64,000 nucleotides of DNA from Vitellaria paradoxa (lineage: Eukaryota; Streptophyta; Magnoliopsida; Ericales; Sapotaceae), in assembly GCA_019916065.1 (NCBI GenBank), contig JAINTL010000033.1, positions 310,001 to 374,000 of the forward strand, given 5' to 3'. The notes beneath the pieces were generated by a model that saw only the letters and a list, made by a program, of their open reading frames with translations, did no database searches and was not told the origin of the DNA. The stretch's first letter is position 1. Each line of letters starts with the position of its first letter. Below are positions 47,112 through 60,155 of this stretch, piece by piece. Position numbers and translations under genes: made by a program.

Positions 47112-48109
47112 TGAAATTTCATATTCTCTAGGTGCTAGATATCCCAAGCAAACACAAAGAGTAAATAGAGAAGGACAAATATATAGTGAGGAAACCTACA
47201 TAGAAAAATTCCTCAAAACTATCACTAAAAATCAAGCATTGGTTACAAATTCAAAAATTTCGGTAGATTGATTTCTCAATTCTATACTCTAGCTGACGTT
47301 TGCTTGAATCCTCAATATACTAACCTCCTTTAGCGAAAACCCTCTGACTCCCCAAAGGCACAATACTAACTCCTCAGATGTTTTGCTGAATCCTCAGCTA
47401 TCACAAACTTGAACTCCTTCGGATCATACACAGAACATCTTGGTTAAGTAATTAAAAGAACAATAGATTTAACTTCGCTCACAAAACGATAATTATTCTT
47501 CTCTATATGGACCCTTAGATACTCCATGTTTACATATGTCAAAACCTAAGCCGTATAGGATTCAAAAACAAAAAACTTGGAAGGTTGAAAATTCTTTTTC
47601 GTGAAAACCCTTGTACCGCGCCTTCCCACGGTAATCTTGTAGCTTTCCCGCAGCTTGAAAGGCCTTCCCACATGACTAATATTCAAATCTTGACTTTCGT
47701 ATTTCCTACGAATAATTGCGGCCTTCCAGTGGTCTTTCTGCATTTTTTATGGTCGACCCTATTTAGCTTGAATCAGACTTCTAAAGTTATCCAACTACTT
47801 TCCTAAGACTTTTATACTTCTACCTAACTCAAAACTGTAATGCCTTAGCCTACACTAAGGTATCGTTTGGGAAGCTTCGGCTAATTAGCTTATAGCTAAT
47901 TAGCTATTTGCTTATTTGTAAGATGACCAAATTTATCGTTCTTACATTTTAATCTTTTTTTAAACCTTTAAGGGCAAAAATATCAAATTAACCAAACAAG
48001 AAGGCACTTAAAAAAAGTCACCTACTTCTTTCCCAAACCAAGGCTAAGTCTAAAAATACGGATACCTTATTGATTATGGATTTGCTAATTTACAATATAA
48101 TCCATAACA
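47112..48109 (-). repeat. 3' LTR of the copia element
   Basis: On the plus strand it starts TGAAATTTCATATTCTC and ends ATAATCCATAACA, so on the minus strand it is TG...CA. The first about 145 bp match the truncated LTR at 51453-51600 (GGTGCTAGATATCC, AAACACAAAGAGTAAATA, ACTAAAAATCAAGCATTG). It is interrupted by a 186-bp MITE. Confidence 0.75.
47859..48044. mobile_element. Tourist-like MITE inside the copia LTR
   Basis: Ends GGTATCGTTTGGGAAG and CTTTCCCAAACCAAGGC with TAA at 47856-47858 and 48045-48047. It is a copy of the outer element at 1623-2000 in the opposite orientation. Confidence 0.78.
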
Positions 48110-48121
48110 ATCTCCCTTTTG
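48110..48121 (-). other. Polypurine tract of the copia element
   Basis: ATCTCCCTTTTG on the plus strand reads CAAAAGGGAGAT on the minus strand, immediately upstream of the LTR start TGTTATGG. This is the expected plus-strand priming site. Confidence 0.6.
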
Positions 48122-49467
48122 GGCAATTCTATGTCAAAACTCAATGATGAATTTTCAAAGAAATCAACATAAGTTAAGGCCTCGTTAAATACTGTCAATA
48201 ATCAATATGCTCTAATTTTAAACTTGTTTGCTGCATACTTAATAAAATGATCAATGCATCATATAGATAAATAAATAACCAAAAAAATAATAAATGAAAC
48301 ATTAACCAAAAAAAAAAAAAAAAGACAACAAAACATTAACCATTCTCCCCCCTTAATTAACTAACTCCCCTTTAACCTTCTTCCCCTAACTATTCTTTCT
48401 CTTTTTGATATGAATTGACAAAAAATAAGGTATGATGTGTAATCTTGATCAATTCATTCTAAGTTTTAATCTTCTTAAACACAAAACTAAAAATAGTTTC
48501 AAAATTTTGACTATACCTAAATAGCAATAAATAAAAACTCCAAGAGTCACCCTACTATTATGTCATGAGTTGTATCACACATGTCACTACCAATGGTCAA
48601 ATACCTGTGTGAAATGAAGTTTAAATGCAACATGATTAATACGTTTCGCACACTTGCATGAATTTTAAAATGTTTTTTTTTTTTTTTTGGACTATGAATT
48701 GAATAAATAAAATATGCACTTGTGCGTTTCGACTTATTTCTCATCAATTCATTATTTTTTTAACTATACACCAAGTTTTTCAATTTACTTCCACCAAGTT
48801 TTTGAGTTTTTTCTTTTTCAAATTTTCTTAGTTTACTTGGCGGCTTTCACACACTTATGTGTAGGTAGCTATTTTCTTGTATCGTCGAACCTAAAGAATT
48901 ATTATTTTGATAACCTACACGTCAACAGACTAGTTGCACTATATCCCATTGGTAGCCCTTTTCCAAGTGATTCTACTTAAAGGAGTTCAAGAGCAACCAA
49001 TAGTTCAAAAAGAGAATTTATAAAACAATTGAGTAGTAGAAATGATTTCTTATGATGTACTAAAACTTTGTGCAATTACAATGGCATACTACTACCATGA
49101 CATGGAATAACAAAATATAGGATTTAGGTTCATTAAGTAATTCAAATTCATGAACACTATGTAGATCAACATTTTTAATCCTATAATTTTGAAGTGTGTA
49201 TGAAATAATAGACCATGCAAGAATATTACAAAGAATAACGTTGCACCACAAAAATTTGTTTTATTTTTTAACAAAAATTAAAAAAATAATCTACTTGATT
49301 TCATAGAACCAGAAAAGAATATAATAATGACGCATAGCCTAGTTTATGAAAAAAATTGCCTCTACATATCAAGGTTCACCCCTTCAACATCTTTAGGGGT
49401 ATGAGTGATATATAGGGCACTCTTCCTAGCCCAAACAATTTTTATTTTTGGAAAAACATTTTAACTC

Positions 49468-49740
49468 TTAGGGTTGTTTTGGACCAATGAGTTTTGAAAA
49501 AATTTTCTTTTTATTCTTACTCGCTAGCCAAGTCATGTAAAGTCTAGAATCAAAATATGACTCTTGAAACCTTAGTGGGTAAAAACTATTTGACACTTGG
49601 AAATTAGTTCTTAAGAAATTCCTAGTGTCAACATAGGATAAAGGTAACCCATACAATTTGTGATAATGAGGTTTTGCATGACTACGTATACCATAATGAA
49701 AACATATAAGAACAAACTTACATTGCAAGTTAGGGGTCAT
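49468..49740 (-). pseudogene. Gag C-terminal CCHC-like remnant of the copia element
   Basis: The minus strand reads CFHYGIRSHAKPHYHKL, which keeps the spacing of a CCHC zinc knuckle but has lost two cysteines. It is followed by a K-rich stretch similar to the KKVWVRK segment of Tnt1-like elements. Confidence 0.5.
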
Positions 49741-50601
49741 ATCTTTGGGTTTCTGAAAATAGGTTCTTGACTGATTACCTTTCTTGGGTTAAGGAACTTT
49801 AACTATTTTTAGACCAGTTGTCTTTAAAAACTAAAACCAAATCAGTTTAGTTTTTTTCTACTCACTTTGGTGTGGCTTTAGTTTCAATGTTTGCCTCATG
49901 CTTGCCAATGTAGCCAAGTCTTCTTTTGTCGCTTGGGCTCCTTTGGGCTCTTTTGCATCCCAAGTATGTCATCAAGTTAGGAAGATGCTGTATTTCTCTT
50001 GGATTGTATGGTTTGTAGCTTAGCCTGAGCATCCTTCAATTCATTATCTTTTTTTATCCAATTTGGTCTTGAAGGCTATTATTAATTAATCTTGAGTTTT
50101 CTTACTTGCTTTAAGATTGCCAAATTCCTTTATAATTTTTCCAACGTAATTTTCAAACTATCTCTCTCTCTCTCTTTTCAACATTTTGTTCTTTACAATC
50201 AATTTTTCATATTGTTTGTGGAGTTTGCGACATTTTTGGTATAACTGTTTATGTGCCTCTTCAACATCCACTTACTCATCTGTATTTTCTTCAACTTCAC
50301 TTTCAGGGATTCTTGTTTATTACTCTTAGAGGAGGATGACTCTATTGAATTAGTGAAAGCATTGCTCTAGCTATAAATGCAGTAAAATTATTTGGATAAT
50401 CTTCTGAAGATGAAGAGATACTGGATTGATTAAATGAATCATCAAGAGTGACATTTAGTACATTCTTTTTACTCTTCTTATTTCTATAATCTTGAGCTAT
50501 GTGACCATAATCTTGGTACTTCTAGCATTTCATACCCTTAGACTTGTTCTCATTCTTCTTCTACTCTAAAGGTTTTTCTACTTTAGCTTTCTTATTCTTT
50601 A

Positions 50602-51155
50602 TCATTTTTTCTTGCTTCCTATCACTTTTTTGAAGAATTTTCTGATTTTCTTGGTATAAATAGCAATTTCTTCAGGAAAATGGATTAACTCATCATCACT
50701 CGAGGAGGACTTATCTTCTTTAACAGTTTTTAGGACAACTCCCCTAGATTTTGGATTAATCATACTGGCTTCAAATGTCTGAAGTGAGCTAACTAGGTCT
50801 TCTACATGCATCACATCAACATTTCTTGCTTCCTCAATTTCAATCACCTTCGTTTGAAAAATAATAGAAAGAAAGCGAATGATCTTTCTTACAATTTTAT
50901 TATTAGAAATTGGGTCTCCGAAGTTGAAACTGGAGTTGACGATATTCAAAGTTTAGCATAGAAGTGATCAAATGTCTCATCCTCTGACATCTTCAAGCTT
51001 TCGAACTCAGTTGTAATCTTCTGAAGTTTCGACTTCTTTACTGTAGAATTACCATCGTGTGTTAACTCAAGAATTGCCCAAGCTTCCTTGAGTATCTCAC
51101 AATTTGAAATTCTCCTGAATTCATCAGCTGAAACTGCATAGAAAATTGTGCTCAA
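50602..51155 (-). pseudogene. Copia gag (UBN2-type) pseudogene
   Basis: Two overlapping frames with a shift near 50946. The first gives ILKEAWAILELTHDGNSTVK and FESLKMSEDETFDHFYAKL; the second gives IVNSSFNFGDPISNNKIVRK and VEDLVSSLQTFEA. These are standard copia gag blocks in the correct order. A degenerate zinc knuckle (KYQDYGHIAQDYR) follows near 50520. Confidence 0.85.
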
Positions 51156-51432
51156 AGCTTTGTAGTTCTACTCTACTTTTTCTTACTCTACCATGATCTA
51201 GGTATCCATCGGGTTTGCTACACTTACATTGTCAACTGTATGTTTTGGTTTTATCCAACTGTTTTCAATAGCCAGCCATATGTTAATGTTCGGGGAAATT
51301 AGTTGAGTCCTCATACAAACCTTCTAATATGCATAGTTGGTGCCATCGAACCACAGAGGCCTAGTACTCGAACTACCTTCTCTAGGGGGATCCATTTACG
51401 AAGAAATAAGATCGCGTTTTTCTCTTAAAAAC

Positions 51433-51450
51433 AAACCTGCTCTAATACTA
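51433..51450 (-). other. Primer-binding site of the copia element
   Basis: The minus strand reads TAGTATTAGAGCAGG right after the LTR end, matching the initiator-Met tRNA complement TGGTATCAGAGC with two changes. Confidence 0.65.
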
Positions 51451-51600
51451 ATTGAAATTTTGTATTCTCCTAGGTGCTAGATATCCTAAGTAAATACAAA
51501 GAGTAAATAAAAAATGACAAATATAAAATGAAGAAATCCACACAAGAAATTTTCTCAAAACTTTTACTAAAAATCAAGCATTGATTACAAACTCAAAAAA

Positions 51601-51724
51601 GTACAGTAAAAGTACAAAGATTTGATGTAAAGGTGATATGGGGTAAAATTTAATTGAAAAAAAGTATAAACTTTTTGTAACTTTTGATAAGTTTTGATAT
51701 TTGGTTGAAGGCCAAACAGTCCCT
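51601..51724 (-). mobile_element. Truncated MITE abutting the broken copia LTR
   Basis: The sequence (AAGTACAGTAAAAGTACAAAG, AAAGGTGATATG, GGCCAAACAGTCCC end) is the reverse-oriented relative of the complete element at 52910-53063. Its other end is missing exactly where the LTR homology stops. Confidence 0.6.
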
Positions 51725-52137
51725 ATTGGCTTGGTGCAAATGTCATGGAGACTACATTTTCTACGGTACTTTTTTATTTAGACCACGTGGATGAAATGAG
51801 AAATTAAGAAAAAATATTGTTGACCAGACTCTTTGGAGAGTCAAATCGAAGCACGTTATATTACTGGTGTAATTCTGACATAACTTCCTCGCCTCACAAA
51901 TGTGCCATGCTTTTTTTTGTCACTTTTCAACTTCTAAACAAATTAAGAGACGCGTCACTGATGGTACAATATTGATCACGCCACACAAAAAGAAATTTGA
52001 TCTTAGCCAAATGGTTGAGATATGTATAAAAATGGAGGACAAGAGCCCATAATTCAAGCTTAATTAGATAGTTTCACGGGAAAGTTAATTCAATGGAAGA
52101 GATAATTCCCGAAAGGCTTTAGAAAGTGGTGGAATTC

Positions 52138-52162
52138 TTTAGAGAGAGAGAGAGAGAGAGAG
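52138..52162. repeat. GA microsatellite
   Basis: AGAGAGAG run of about 25 bp in otherwise featureless AT-rich sequence (51725-52640). Confidence 0.7.
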
Positions 52163-52643
52163 CAGCAAATGGTTAAGTCATTTGTCAGATATTATGTAAG
52201 ATTGATCAACTCCTATAATTTACTGGCAGAGTCATGTATGATCTGTACTCTGAATAAAATTTTAATCCAAAATTTTTTAATATTAATATTATAGTATATT
52301 AACTTAATTATTTATAATCTAATTTAATACTCAGTAGATATTACACTCATCTATAGTTTAGGGTGAAAAAAATTATTAATTAATTTAATACCAAACTCAA
52401 AACGAAGAGCAAAAAAAAAATTTGTATCTCCACCCTTTCCTTTAACAAGCCTCGGAGAAAAAGGTGGAATTCATGCTTTGCCTTTTTTTTTTTTTTTTTA
52501 ACTCCACCTGGTTGCATTTTTGCTTTGATGACGATTACACATCAAAGCATCTTGTAATTATTCAGTCGGGTCACAATCCTTCGTTGCTATTGGCAATTTT
52601 GTTTGGAAGTATGTTTTAGTAGAATGAATCTTCCTTAGTTGTC

Positions 52644-52680
52644 ATGTAATGACCTAATTAAACTTTTTAGGTCATTACAT
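52644..52680. other. Perfect 14-bp inverted repeat (hairpin)
   Basis: ATGTAATGACCTAA pairs perfectly with TTAGGTCATTACAT across a nine-base loop. No gene end is visible next to it. Confidence 0.65.
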
Positions 52681-52909
52681 TGATTATAAATTTATATACT
52701 ACAATTAATAACCCTTTAAACAATTTCATCTGCTAGGTAGGGTTCAAATGGCACCTACCCATATATAGTGTGCACTTACTAAAATACGAAGCAAAATAGA
52801 TAACATCTTCATGATTGATGGTGGAGAATTTTTTGTTAGCATTAGTACAATTTTATGATAATAGAAATTAATGTAGCTGGTAATACCAAATATTTCGATG
52901 GATCAGTAG

Positions 52910-53063
52910 GTCCTATTTGGCCGATCAAAAATATTAAAAATCACTAAATTTTAACTATTTTTTGTATTTTTTTAATAAAATTTTAACACATATCACCTTT
53001 ATGTCACATCTTTATACTTTTAATGTACTTTTTCCTCAACTTTTTTTCAACCAAACAATCCCG
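52910..53063. mobile_element. MITE with TAG target duplication
   Basis: Starts GTCCTATTTGGCC and ends CCAAACAATCCCG with TAG at 52907-52909 and 53064-53066. It is 154 bp with no coding capacity. Confidence 0.6.
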
Positions 53064-54404
53064 TAGTGAAGTGGCAAACTGTTGAGCCTCCAATTGTCCG
53101 AGCAGCAAGCTTGAGTCACCCACTTTTATTTAAGTTTGGATTATAAAATTTTTGAATTTTTTATTAATTTATTCTTTTTATTATTAAATAAAAAAATTAT
53201 TATGTTTGACTGGTAAACGGAAATGGGGATAGAGAATCCGTTATTTAGCGGAGTTGAGTATAGGAAAATTTTTCATTCCCAAAGCAAGGAGGGAGACGAA
53301 AACAAAAACGAGAACAAGAGAAGATATTGCTAAATAGGGACAAAAACAGAAACGAAAAAAATCATACCTCCCTATACTTGTCTGGTTGACATCTCTTGTT
53401 GAAATCTAAAGTGGGTAATTAATATTTTATTATTATGCACTTTAATTGTTTTCTTTTTTTTTTCGGGGGTGGAGGGAGGGAACACAAATAATATAAAAAA
53501 CTAGCGCTAAAAAAGGAGAGATTGTGATAGATTACTTGTGTTGGTCTGGCTCACTGTCCTGAGTATCTAGAATTAGATGCTAATTCGGAACGTGACTTCT
53601 TAATCTAGAAAAAAAAAAATTAACACTATATTTTATATCCATCTCTAATCAGGATATTATCTAATGATGCAAATTCCAATCCATGCATGGAATCGAGCTC
53701 AATAAAAAAATTTGACAATAAAATTATAGTTTGTAATTGTTAATAAAACCTTCGCACAGAATATCATACGGTCGGAAATGTTGGGACATTTTTTTTAAAT
53801 GTAAACTGTTTTCACAATTAATAATTTTTACCTTATATATATATATATATAAATAAGTCTACTCCAAACAAGTTCTTGACACTGTTTTAATTTAAAATAA
53901 ACTTCTTTTGAAAAAAATTAAATATTTTATATTTTACATGAATAATAAAAATATTTATATTAAAATAAACGGAGCCTTGGTTAACGCTTACATCTACAAA
54001 TTATTGCCCAAGGTAAATGACATGATACCATACATAGCGAGTATAAATACACCGGAAACATTTCTCTTTTAAAATTAATTTTATTTTAAAATAAATAATT
54101 AAATTGGATTAATTTGATTTGATAAATAAAATTTTATATTTAGAATATATGTTTGAATTTAACATTTGATTTACAAAATATTGATTTTAACATATTAATA
54201 GGAAATAAAAATATGATAAATATGACATATGAGGTAAATTTATCTACTTATTTAAACGGTTTAAGAAAAGAATGAAATCTCATCACACTTTTTTATTTTG
54301 GGTTAGATTTAAAAATAATAAAAATCACAAAATTTATGTTACCAAATAAAATCAAATCTAGCTTATAAAATCTTATTTTAATTCCAAACTTAAGAATTTG
54401 TGAT

Positions 54405-55138
54405 AGGAATGTTAATGAGATGGGTACACGAGGGTACTCGACCCGACTGAACCTGACAAAAACTCATTAGGAAATACCCTAATGGGTTTTGGGATAAGTT
54501 TGGAATTGAAATTTAATATATGTGAATTTGGAATGAGTTTAAGATTTACTTGTAGAGTACCCGATACTTGATATCTGTTTATACTTATAGAGTACCTGAT
54601 ACTTGATACTCATAAGGTATCCATTAAGTATTTATTTAATAAAATAAAATAATATATATTTATATTTAAATATTTATAATTTTATCTCTAAAATAAAATT
54701 TTTATTATGTGTTATTTTCACATATCATGGATTATTCCATGTTGGGTTTAAAAATCTTTTATGAACTGTGATTCCTATTATACTGTTCCAAAGCTATGTC
54801 CTTATGTGTTTTATACATTTATTTTTACTATTTATAGTATATTTATTTGACCAATAAATTTGTTTAATTTAATAAATTTAACATTTTTGTCATTTACTAA
54901 TTTTTTATTTTTTTATCTCAAATCGGGTATTTAATGAGTATTTAACGAATAATTTGACAAATTGAACATAAACGGGTTTCGCAGATTTGGGACGGGTTTT
55001 GCGAGTTTGAGACGGGACAGGTTTGGAATTTCAACTAAAAAAATAAACAGGTTTAGAACAGTAATGGTAAGTAAAAAATAAACGAGTTTGGTAATAGGAT
55101 TGACTAATTAGATGGATATCCTACCCGTTTACATCCCT
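54405..55138. mobile_element. Non-autonomous DNA transposon with 10-bp target duplication
   Basis: AATTTGTGAT stands at 54395-54404 and again at 55139-55148. The element starts AGGAATGTTAATGAGATGGG and, read inwards from the other end, AGGGATGTAAACGGGTAGG, an imperfect TIR. The interior has repeated GAGTACC.GATACTTGATA words. It may be a hAT- or MULE-derived foldback element. Confidence 0.7.
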
Positions 55139-55279
55139 AATTTGTGATAATTTCCACCAAAAAATCAAATCCAATCAAATTCACCATTTCAAATGGAATA
55201 TCAACAAATTTGGCAAGTCAATATAAATTTATTTTTCAAGGTACATCAACGTCATTTAATTTATTAAAGTTTTCACATA

Positions 55280-55597
55280 TCTATACTATTATGAAGAAAA
55301 TACTAGGCGTATTGGTGAAGTTAAAAATTAATTAATAAAATTTTAATTTAGTGAAACTTTTTAGTTTCTTAAAATACTATTGAATCTTCTATTAAATTCA
55401 AATATTAAATCAAATTACTTTTAAAAACAATCCATAATTAAGTTATTTTACAAATTAAAATTTTTAACTACCACATTATTTTACTTTTATATATATTCCT
55501 AATTAGATTACACCCAAATGAATTTTTTATAATTTTTATTTTATTTCAAATAAAAAAATAACAAAAATCACATATATTGCGTGTGTATACTTCTAAT
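55280..55597 (+). mobile_element. Helitron-like element, copy 1
   Basis: Starts TCTATACTATTA after an A. Near the end is the short hairpin CACATATATTGCGTGTG, followed by CTAAT, which fits the CTRRT terminus. A second copy of the same 315-bp sequence lies at 59841-60155. Confidence 0.6.
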
Positions 55598-55599
55598 GA

Positions 55600-58500
55600 T
55601 TTTAATAAACTCTAGGAATGAATGATTATGATGAGCCATCTAGGGACTATTCATCTTTCTATTGGAATTATTGTCTCAATTCTCTGAAAATAACTAGAAT
55701 TGATTTAGACTTCTAGCTAGTACATGTTGGGACAAGCTTTGATTGATACGAAAATATGCTCCTGCTTGGGGTAGAAATAATATCCTTGTGATGGGGATGT
55801 GGGTGGGAATGTCCAGCCCTCAGAAAAGATGGCCTTGTCTTTTATGAAAATTTCAAAACCAAAAAACAAACATAGTGCAATGTAATCCAATAATAGCAGT
55901 TTTTCTCTAACGTTAATCACCTTAATTTCGGCAGCCTTAACCTCTAGGCAAAATGTACATTGTAAGCTTTAGCAAAAGATTTGCAAATCTATGCTATATT
56001 ATTGAGGCAAAACACTGGGTTAATGTCTATCTCAGTTTGAAACTGTAAGATTTTTTTACTTTGTAATTGACAACTTATGAACAAAACAATGAGAGTTTTA
56101 ACCTGTATCTAAAATATTGACAACAGTGTCAAATAATATAGATTTGATGTTGAGCTAAGACATTGTAGAACATATCGTCAGCAACGAAATAAAATCGGAG
56201 CAATGCAAAAAGTATTTTTGGCCTGCCATTTCCTGAAAGCACACTATTAGTCAGGAGAGTTTTATATTTTAGATACTTTTATCTTACCGCACGAATTATG
56301 AATCTACAGTGCATTTCACTTTATCTCGTTTTATTTCACTTTTTGTTATTCCAAATGTATCCTTAATGTAGATTCTTCGAAAACGTTCAAAGATGTGAGA
56401 GTATTCGTATCAAGTGTAGATGATCATTTTTCATCATGTGTAAGTGATAATTCTTCGTCACGTGTTAGTGAAAATATTCGTTATAATTAATGTGTACAAA
56501 ACTAAGAAAAGTAAACTGTATATAGAGTCGTTTTTTTTTTTCACCCTTATACATGAAAATTTTTCTTATAAATTTTGTGTTCAATTTTTTTATTCCTTTA
56601 TTTTATTTTTTTCACACTTATAACATTGATAATTGTTGATTATTAGTGATTTATACTTGTAAGAGAGAAATTTAAGAAACTATGTAAAAATTTTGCGATT
56701 TTAAAATAGTTGAATAAAATGTATTATTTTTATAATTAAGACAGTTTAACATCTTATTATATAATTATGATAGTATTTTTATAAAATTATCATCAATTTT
56801 ATCATTTATTAACCGTTATTTTCGTTGTCTCCCACGATCATCCTTATCACTTACAAATTTGCACACGCGTTGCACATGTCGATTAATATTATTCAGAAGC
56901 TGTTTAATTGTTTTTCTCCTTAAAAATGTCATAAGAGGAGTGATAGCTAGGCAGTCGTACAATCACGACTGGACGATGTTTGCGGTTCGTAATTATGGAT
57001 TTCATGCTAGAATCCATTCACATTGAGAATTAGGATGTGGCTGTCTGTTAGCATTTTTCTTCCATGACAATGCGAGAAATCAGAAATGTACCTAGGCATC
57101 TCGATCTAGGGCCTTCGGTCTAGTCTATTTGGTGTCTGTCACATAGAATTTATAATAAAATTAAAAAAAGAAAAATAACTAATGCATTAAATATGAAGGC
57201 CCCGTTTGGCATCACCAACTAACTCTATAAATCTCCAGTAACTTTTTTATTTTTAATTTTTCTGCCATTACGAATTTCAAAAAATTCAAATATTTTGCTA
57301 AAAAAATAAAAAATCTAGAAGTAGATTAACTGAATGTATAAATTTTTTATACAATCGTATTCTTCGTGTCGAAAGCTTTCAAACGAGTACTACTGTAGCT
57401 ATTTTTTGTGAATTTTTTTGAATCCGTGGGAACGGATTTGGAAAATCATTCTAACAGTTTACGTCTTTTTCAGAAAAAAGACGCCAAAATTAATCACAAA
57501 TCACATTTTATCTCAATTTATCTTATTTTTTCTTATTCTAAATGGGGTTGAAATACGTGTGACATGTACGGATACAGTTCCGATAAAAATTCTAAAAGTC
57601 TTTTCTTGGTACTTGTAAGATAAAATTTAAATAAAATTATAGAAATAATAATTAATAGATTAAATATGAGATAATTTTATATATATGGATAAAGTAAGAA
57701 ATTTAGGAGTCTTTTTTTTGGCGTCGGCAATTAAAATTTTAAATAAAATTAAAAAATAATAATTAAAACATTGAAAATGAGATAGTTATAATATATATAA
57801 ATAGAGTTAAGATAAAAAATTTAATAATAATTAATACATTAAATATGAGATAATTATAATATATATATATATATATATAATTTTAAAAAATTCAAAAAGT
57901 CTACTACGCCAGAATTAGAGAGAGAAAAAAAAAAGAAAGTGGGAAGTTTCATACATTATTAAATTTTGATTGGATTTTTAAAATTTTGTAACATTTTCTT
58001 TTTAGTGTCGGTCATCTAAGAGTTGGCATAACCCTATCTCAATCCAACTCGATCTCCTGATCTTTACGGTAGGTAGCATCTTTTTCTTTTTATGAGTGTG
58101 TTTGGAGTGATAAAAAATGAGATAAATTGAGAGTTCGTAATACGTATAGTAAAAGAAAAAAAGTTAATGTGATATAAAGTTAACAAAAATTTATAAATTT
58201 TTTTGTTATTTATTTACCAACTAAACGGAACTTATATGTTTTCCAGCTGTTTAACAAAAGGCATATATATCCAACCACGTCATTAAGTTCTTATCAAAGT
58301 TGAAACCGAATCCCTGCAAAGAATAAGAAATGGTACAGCAGCAAGTACCATAAGACCACAGCCTCTTGTACCTCTTGATTCTAGGTGAAGATAACAAGTC
58401 AAGGAAAGAATACCATGATTTTCCAAAGCTCTAGTTTATAAATATGTATGTATTTATATATTTATATTCTTTGATTCTTTCTTTTCTTTACTCTTTTTCA

Positions 58501-59840
58501 ATTATTTTGATATTTTTGTATTACTTGACATGTTGGTTTCTTTTTCACTTGAAGTTTCAACCAATATTTCTAAATTACTTTTTTACCCTCACTATTAATA
58601 TAAAAAATTGCATAAAAAAAAACTGTGAATAACATCATCCGTTATTATTTGATAGTAATAGAAAGGAAATGGAAGAAAATGAGAAGTTAAAATTTTCTCC
58701 CTTCAATATTTAGTTTATTAGATTATTAATAAAAAATAATGATATATATATATATATATAATTAGTAATTTATATATAATATAAATTTAAAATATTAATG
58801 TGAAGTATAATAATTTAAAGTACACTAATATAGAAAAAGGTTCAACAAAAAATTAATAAATTAATTATAGTGTAATTTCTATTTTCATGTTTTGTTTATT
58901 TAATTATTAATAGAAAAAGCAATGATAATTTATTATGTATAATTATTTATTCATATATATGACCAGCTATTGATCATCGCTTTAGTAAACTATTGCCTCA
59001 CCAACTGGTTAATCAGATGCGAAACCCTTCTCAGCTGGATTCCTCCTTAACCTACAGTGTATTAGCAGCTGTTTCCAACTGTTATTTTCCGTTCAAGGGC
59101 AAGTTCTTCCGTATTACTTATTCATCCGTCACTAAAAACACTACTTTTCGTCTGATTTACATGTGTTAGCATATCACTAACGTTCATCCTAAACTGGGAT
59201 CGAACTCATGGCCATGAGATTCATAGTTGGAAGTTCAATAAAAAATTAATCAATTAGTTATAATGAAATTTTTATATAAAAAAATACATCATATCATAAT
59301 ATAAATATTATTTTTATTAATACTAAAGGTATAAAAGTAATTTTATAATATTGAATTGTTCAGAAGTTAATTTTTAGATAAAAAAATTTAACAAAGGAGG
59401 AGTAAATGTAATACAAATACAAAAAGTTTAAGTGCATATTTATAAAATCTGTAATTCAACGAATATAAAATCAAAACCAAAGTGCGTGTCGGTGAAATAA
59501 ACTCTTAAACAAAATTGATAATTTTAACAATGAATTAGTCTTATGTATATACCTCGACCTAAAAAAAAAAAATTGACAAGTATTAGTAGACAATGAAAAG
59601 GAGTTAACAAAATTTTATATGGTACAGAAATAATTATATATAATAAATAAAAATAAAAATTTCAGAGGATTGAGTGCTTCGACAACTCAAGCTGTGGTCG
59701 CATCCTAAAATCATGTGCAAGATAAATGCGAACATAATCAAGCTCAGTGGTTCTACGCATTGCATTACCAACTTAAAACTATGACCGAATTGATATGCGA
59801 TCAATTCATGTTTACATGCACCAGTATATATTTATGTATA
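55600..59840. other. Gene-free AT-rich stretch with MITE remnants
   Basis: It contains MITE-like elements at about 57198-57548 (GGCCCCGTTTGG ... AAATGGGGTTG) and 58094-58233 (GAGTGTGTTTGGAG ... CTAAACGGAAC), and a degenerate one ending TTCCAAATGTATCC at 56362. TA microsatellites lie at 57859-57880 and 58743-58761. No gene was recognised. Confidence 0.55.
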
Positions 59841-60155
59841 TCTATACTATTATATGAAAGAAATACTATGGGTATTGGCAAAATAAAAAAAATTAATAAA
59901 ATTTTTATTTTGGTAAATCTTTGTAATTTTTTAAAGTACTCTTCAACTTTCATCAAATTTAAATATTAAATCAAATAACTTTTAAAAATTATCGTTAATT
60001 AAATTATTTTACAAATTTTAAATTTTCAACAACCATATTATTTTACTTTTATACCTCAAATTAAGTTACATAAATGAATTTTTTTGTAATTTTTATTTTA
60101 TTTAAGATAAAAAGTTTAATAAAAACTACACACATTGTGTCTGCATATTTTTAGT
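59841..60155 (+). mobile_element. Helitron-like element, copy 2
   Basis: Starts TCTATACTATTATATG after an A and ends with the hairpin ACACATTGTGT followed by TTAGT, a one-base variant of CTAGT. Sequence order matches copy 1 throughout. No helicase gene is present. Confidence 0.6.

Larger units (their letters stand above)
47112..51600 (-). mobile_element. Defective Ty1-copia retrotransposon (gag only)
   Basis: Minus-strand element. Its 5' LTR (right side, from 51453) is truncated at about 51600; a PBS complementary to initiator-Met tRNA lies at about 51433-51450; gag lies at 51155-50600 and a CCHC-like finger near 49700. A polypurine tract lies at 48110-48121 and a 3' LTR at 47112-48109. The region between has no protease, integrase, RT or RNase H motif, so it could only move in trans, and not now, since one LTR is broken. 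Confidence 0.78.

Noticed and set aside
49060..49274. Two short minus-strand frames in the copia interior
   Set aside because: No similarity to pol domains; chance frames in AT-rich sequence.
53215..53400. GGGGATAGAGAATCC ... CCTCCCTATAC block as a transposon
   Set aside because: Looks like a degenerate dispersed repeat, but I could not define ends or a target duplication.
59195..59235. GGGATCGAAC-like B-box match, possible tRNA gene
   Set aside because: No A box, acceptor stem or anticodon arm can be drawn around it.
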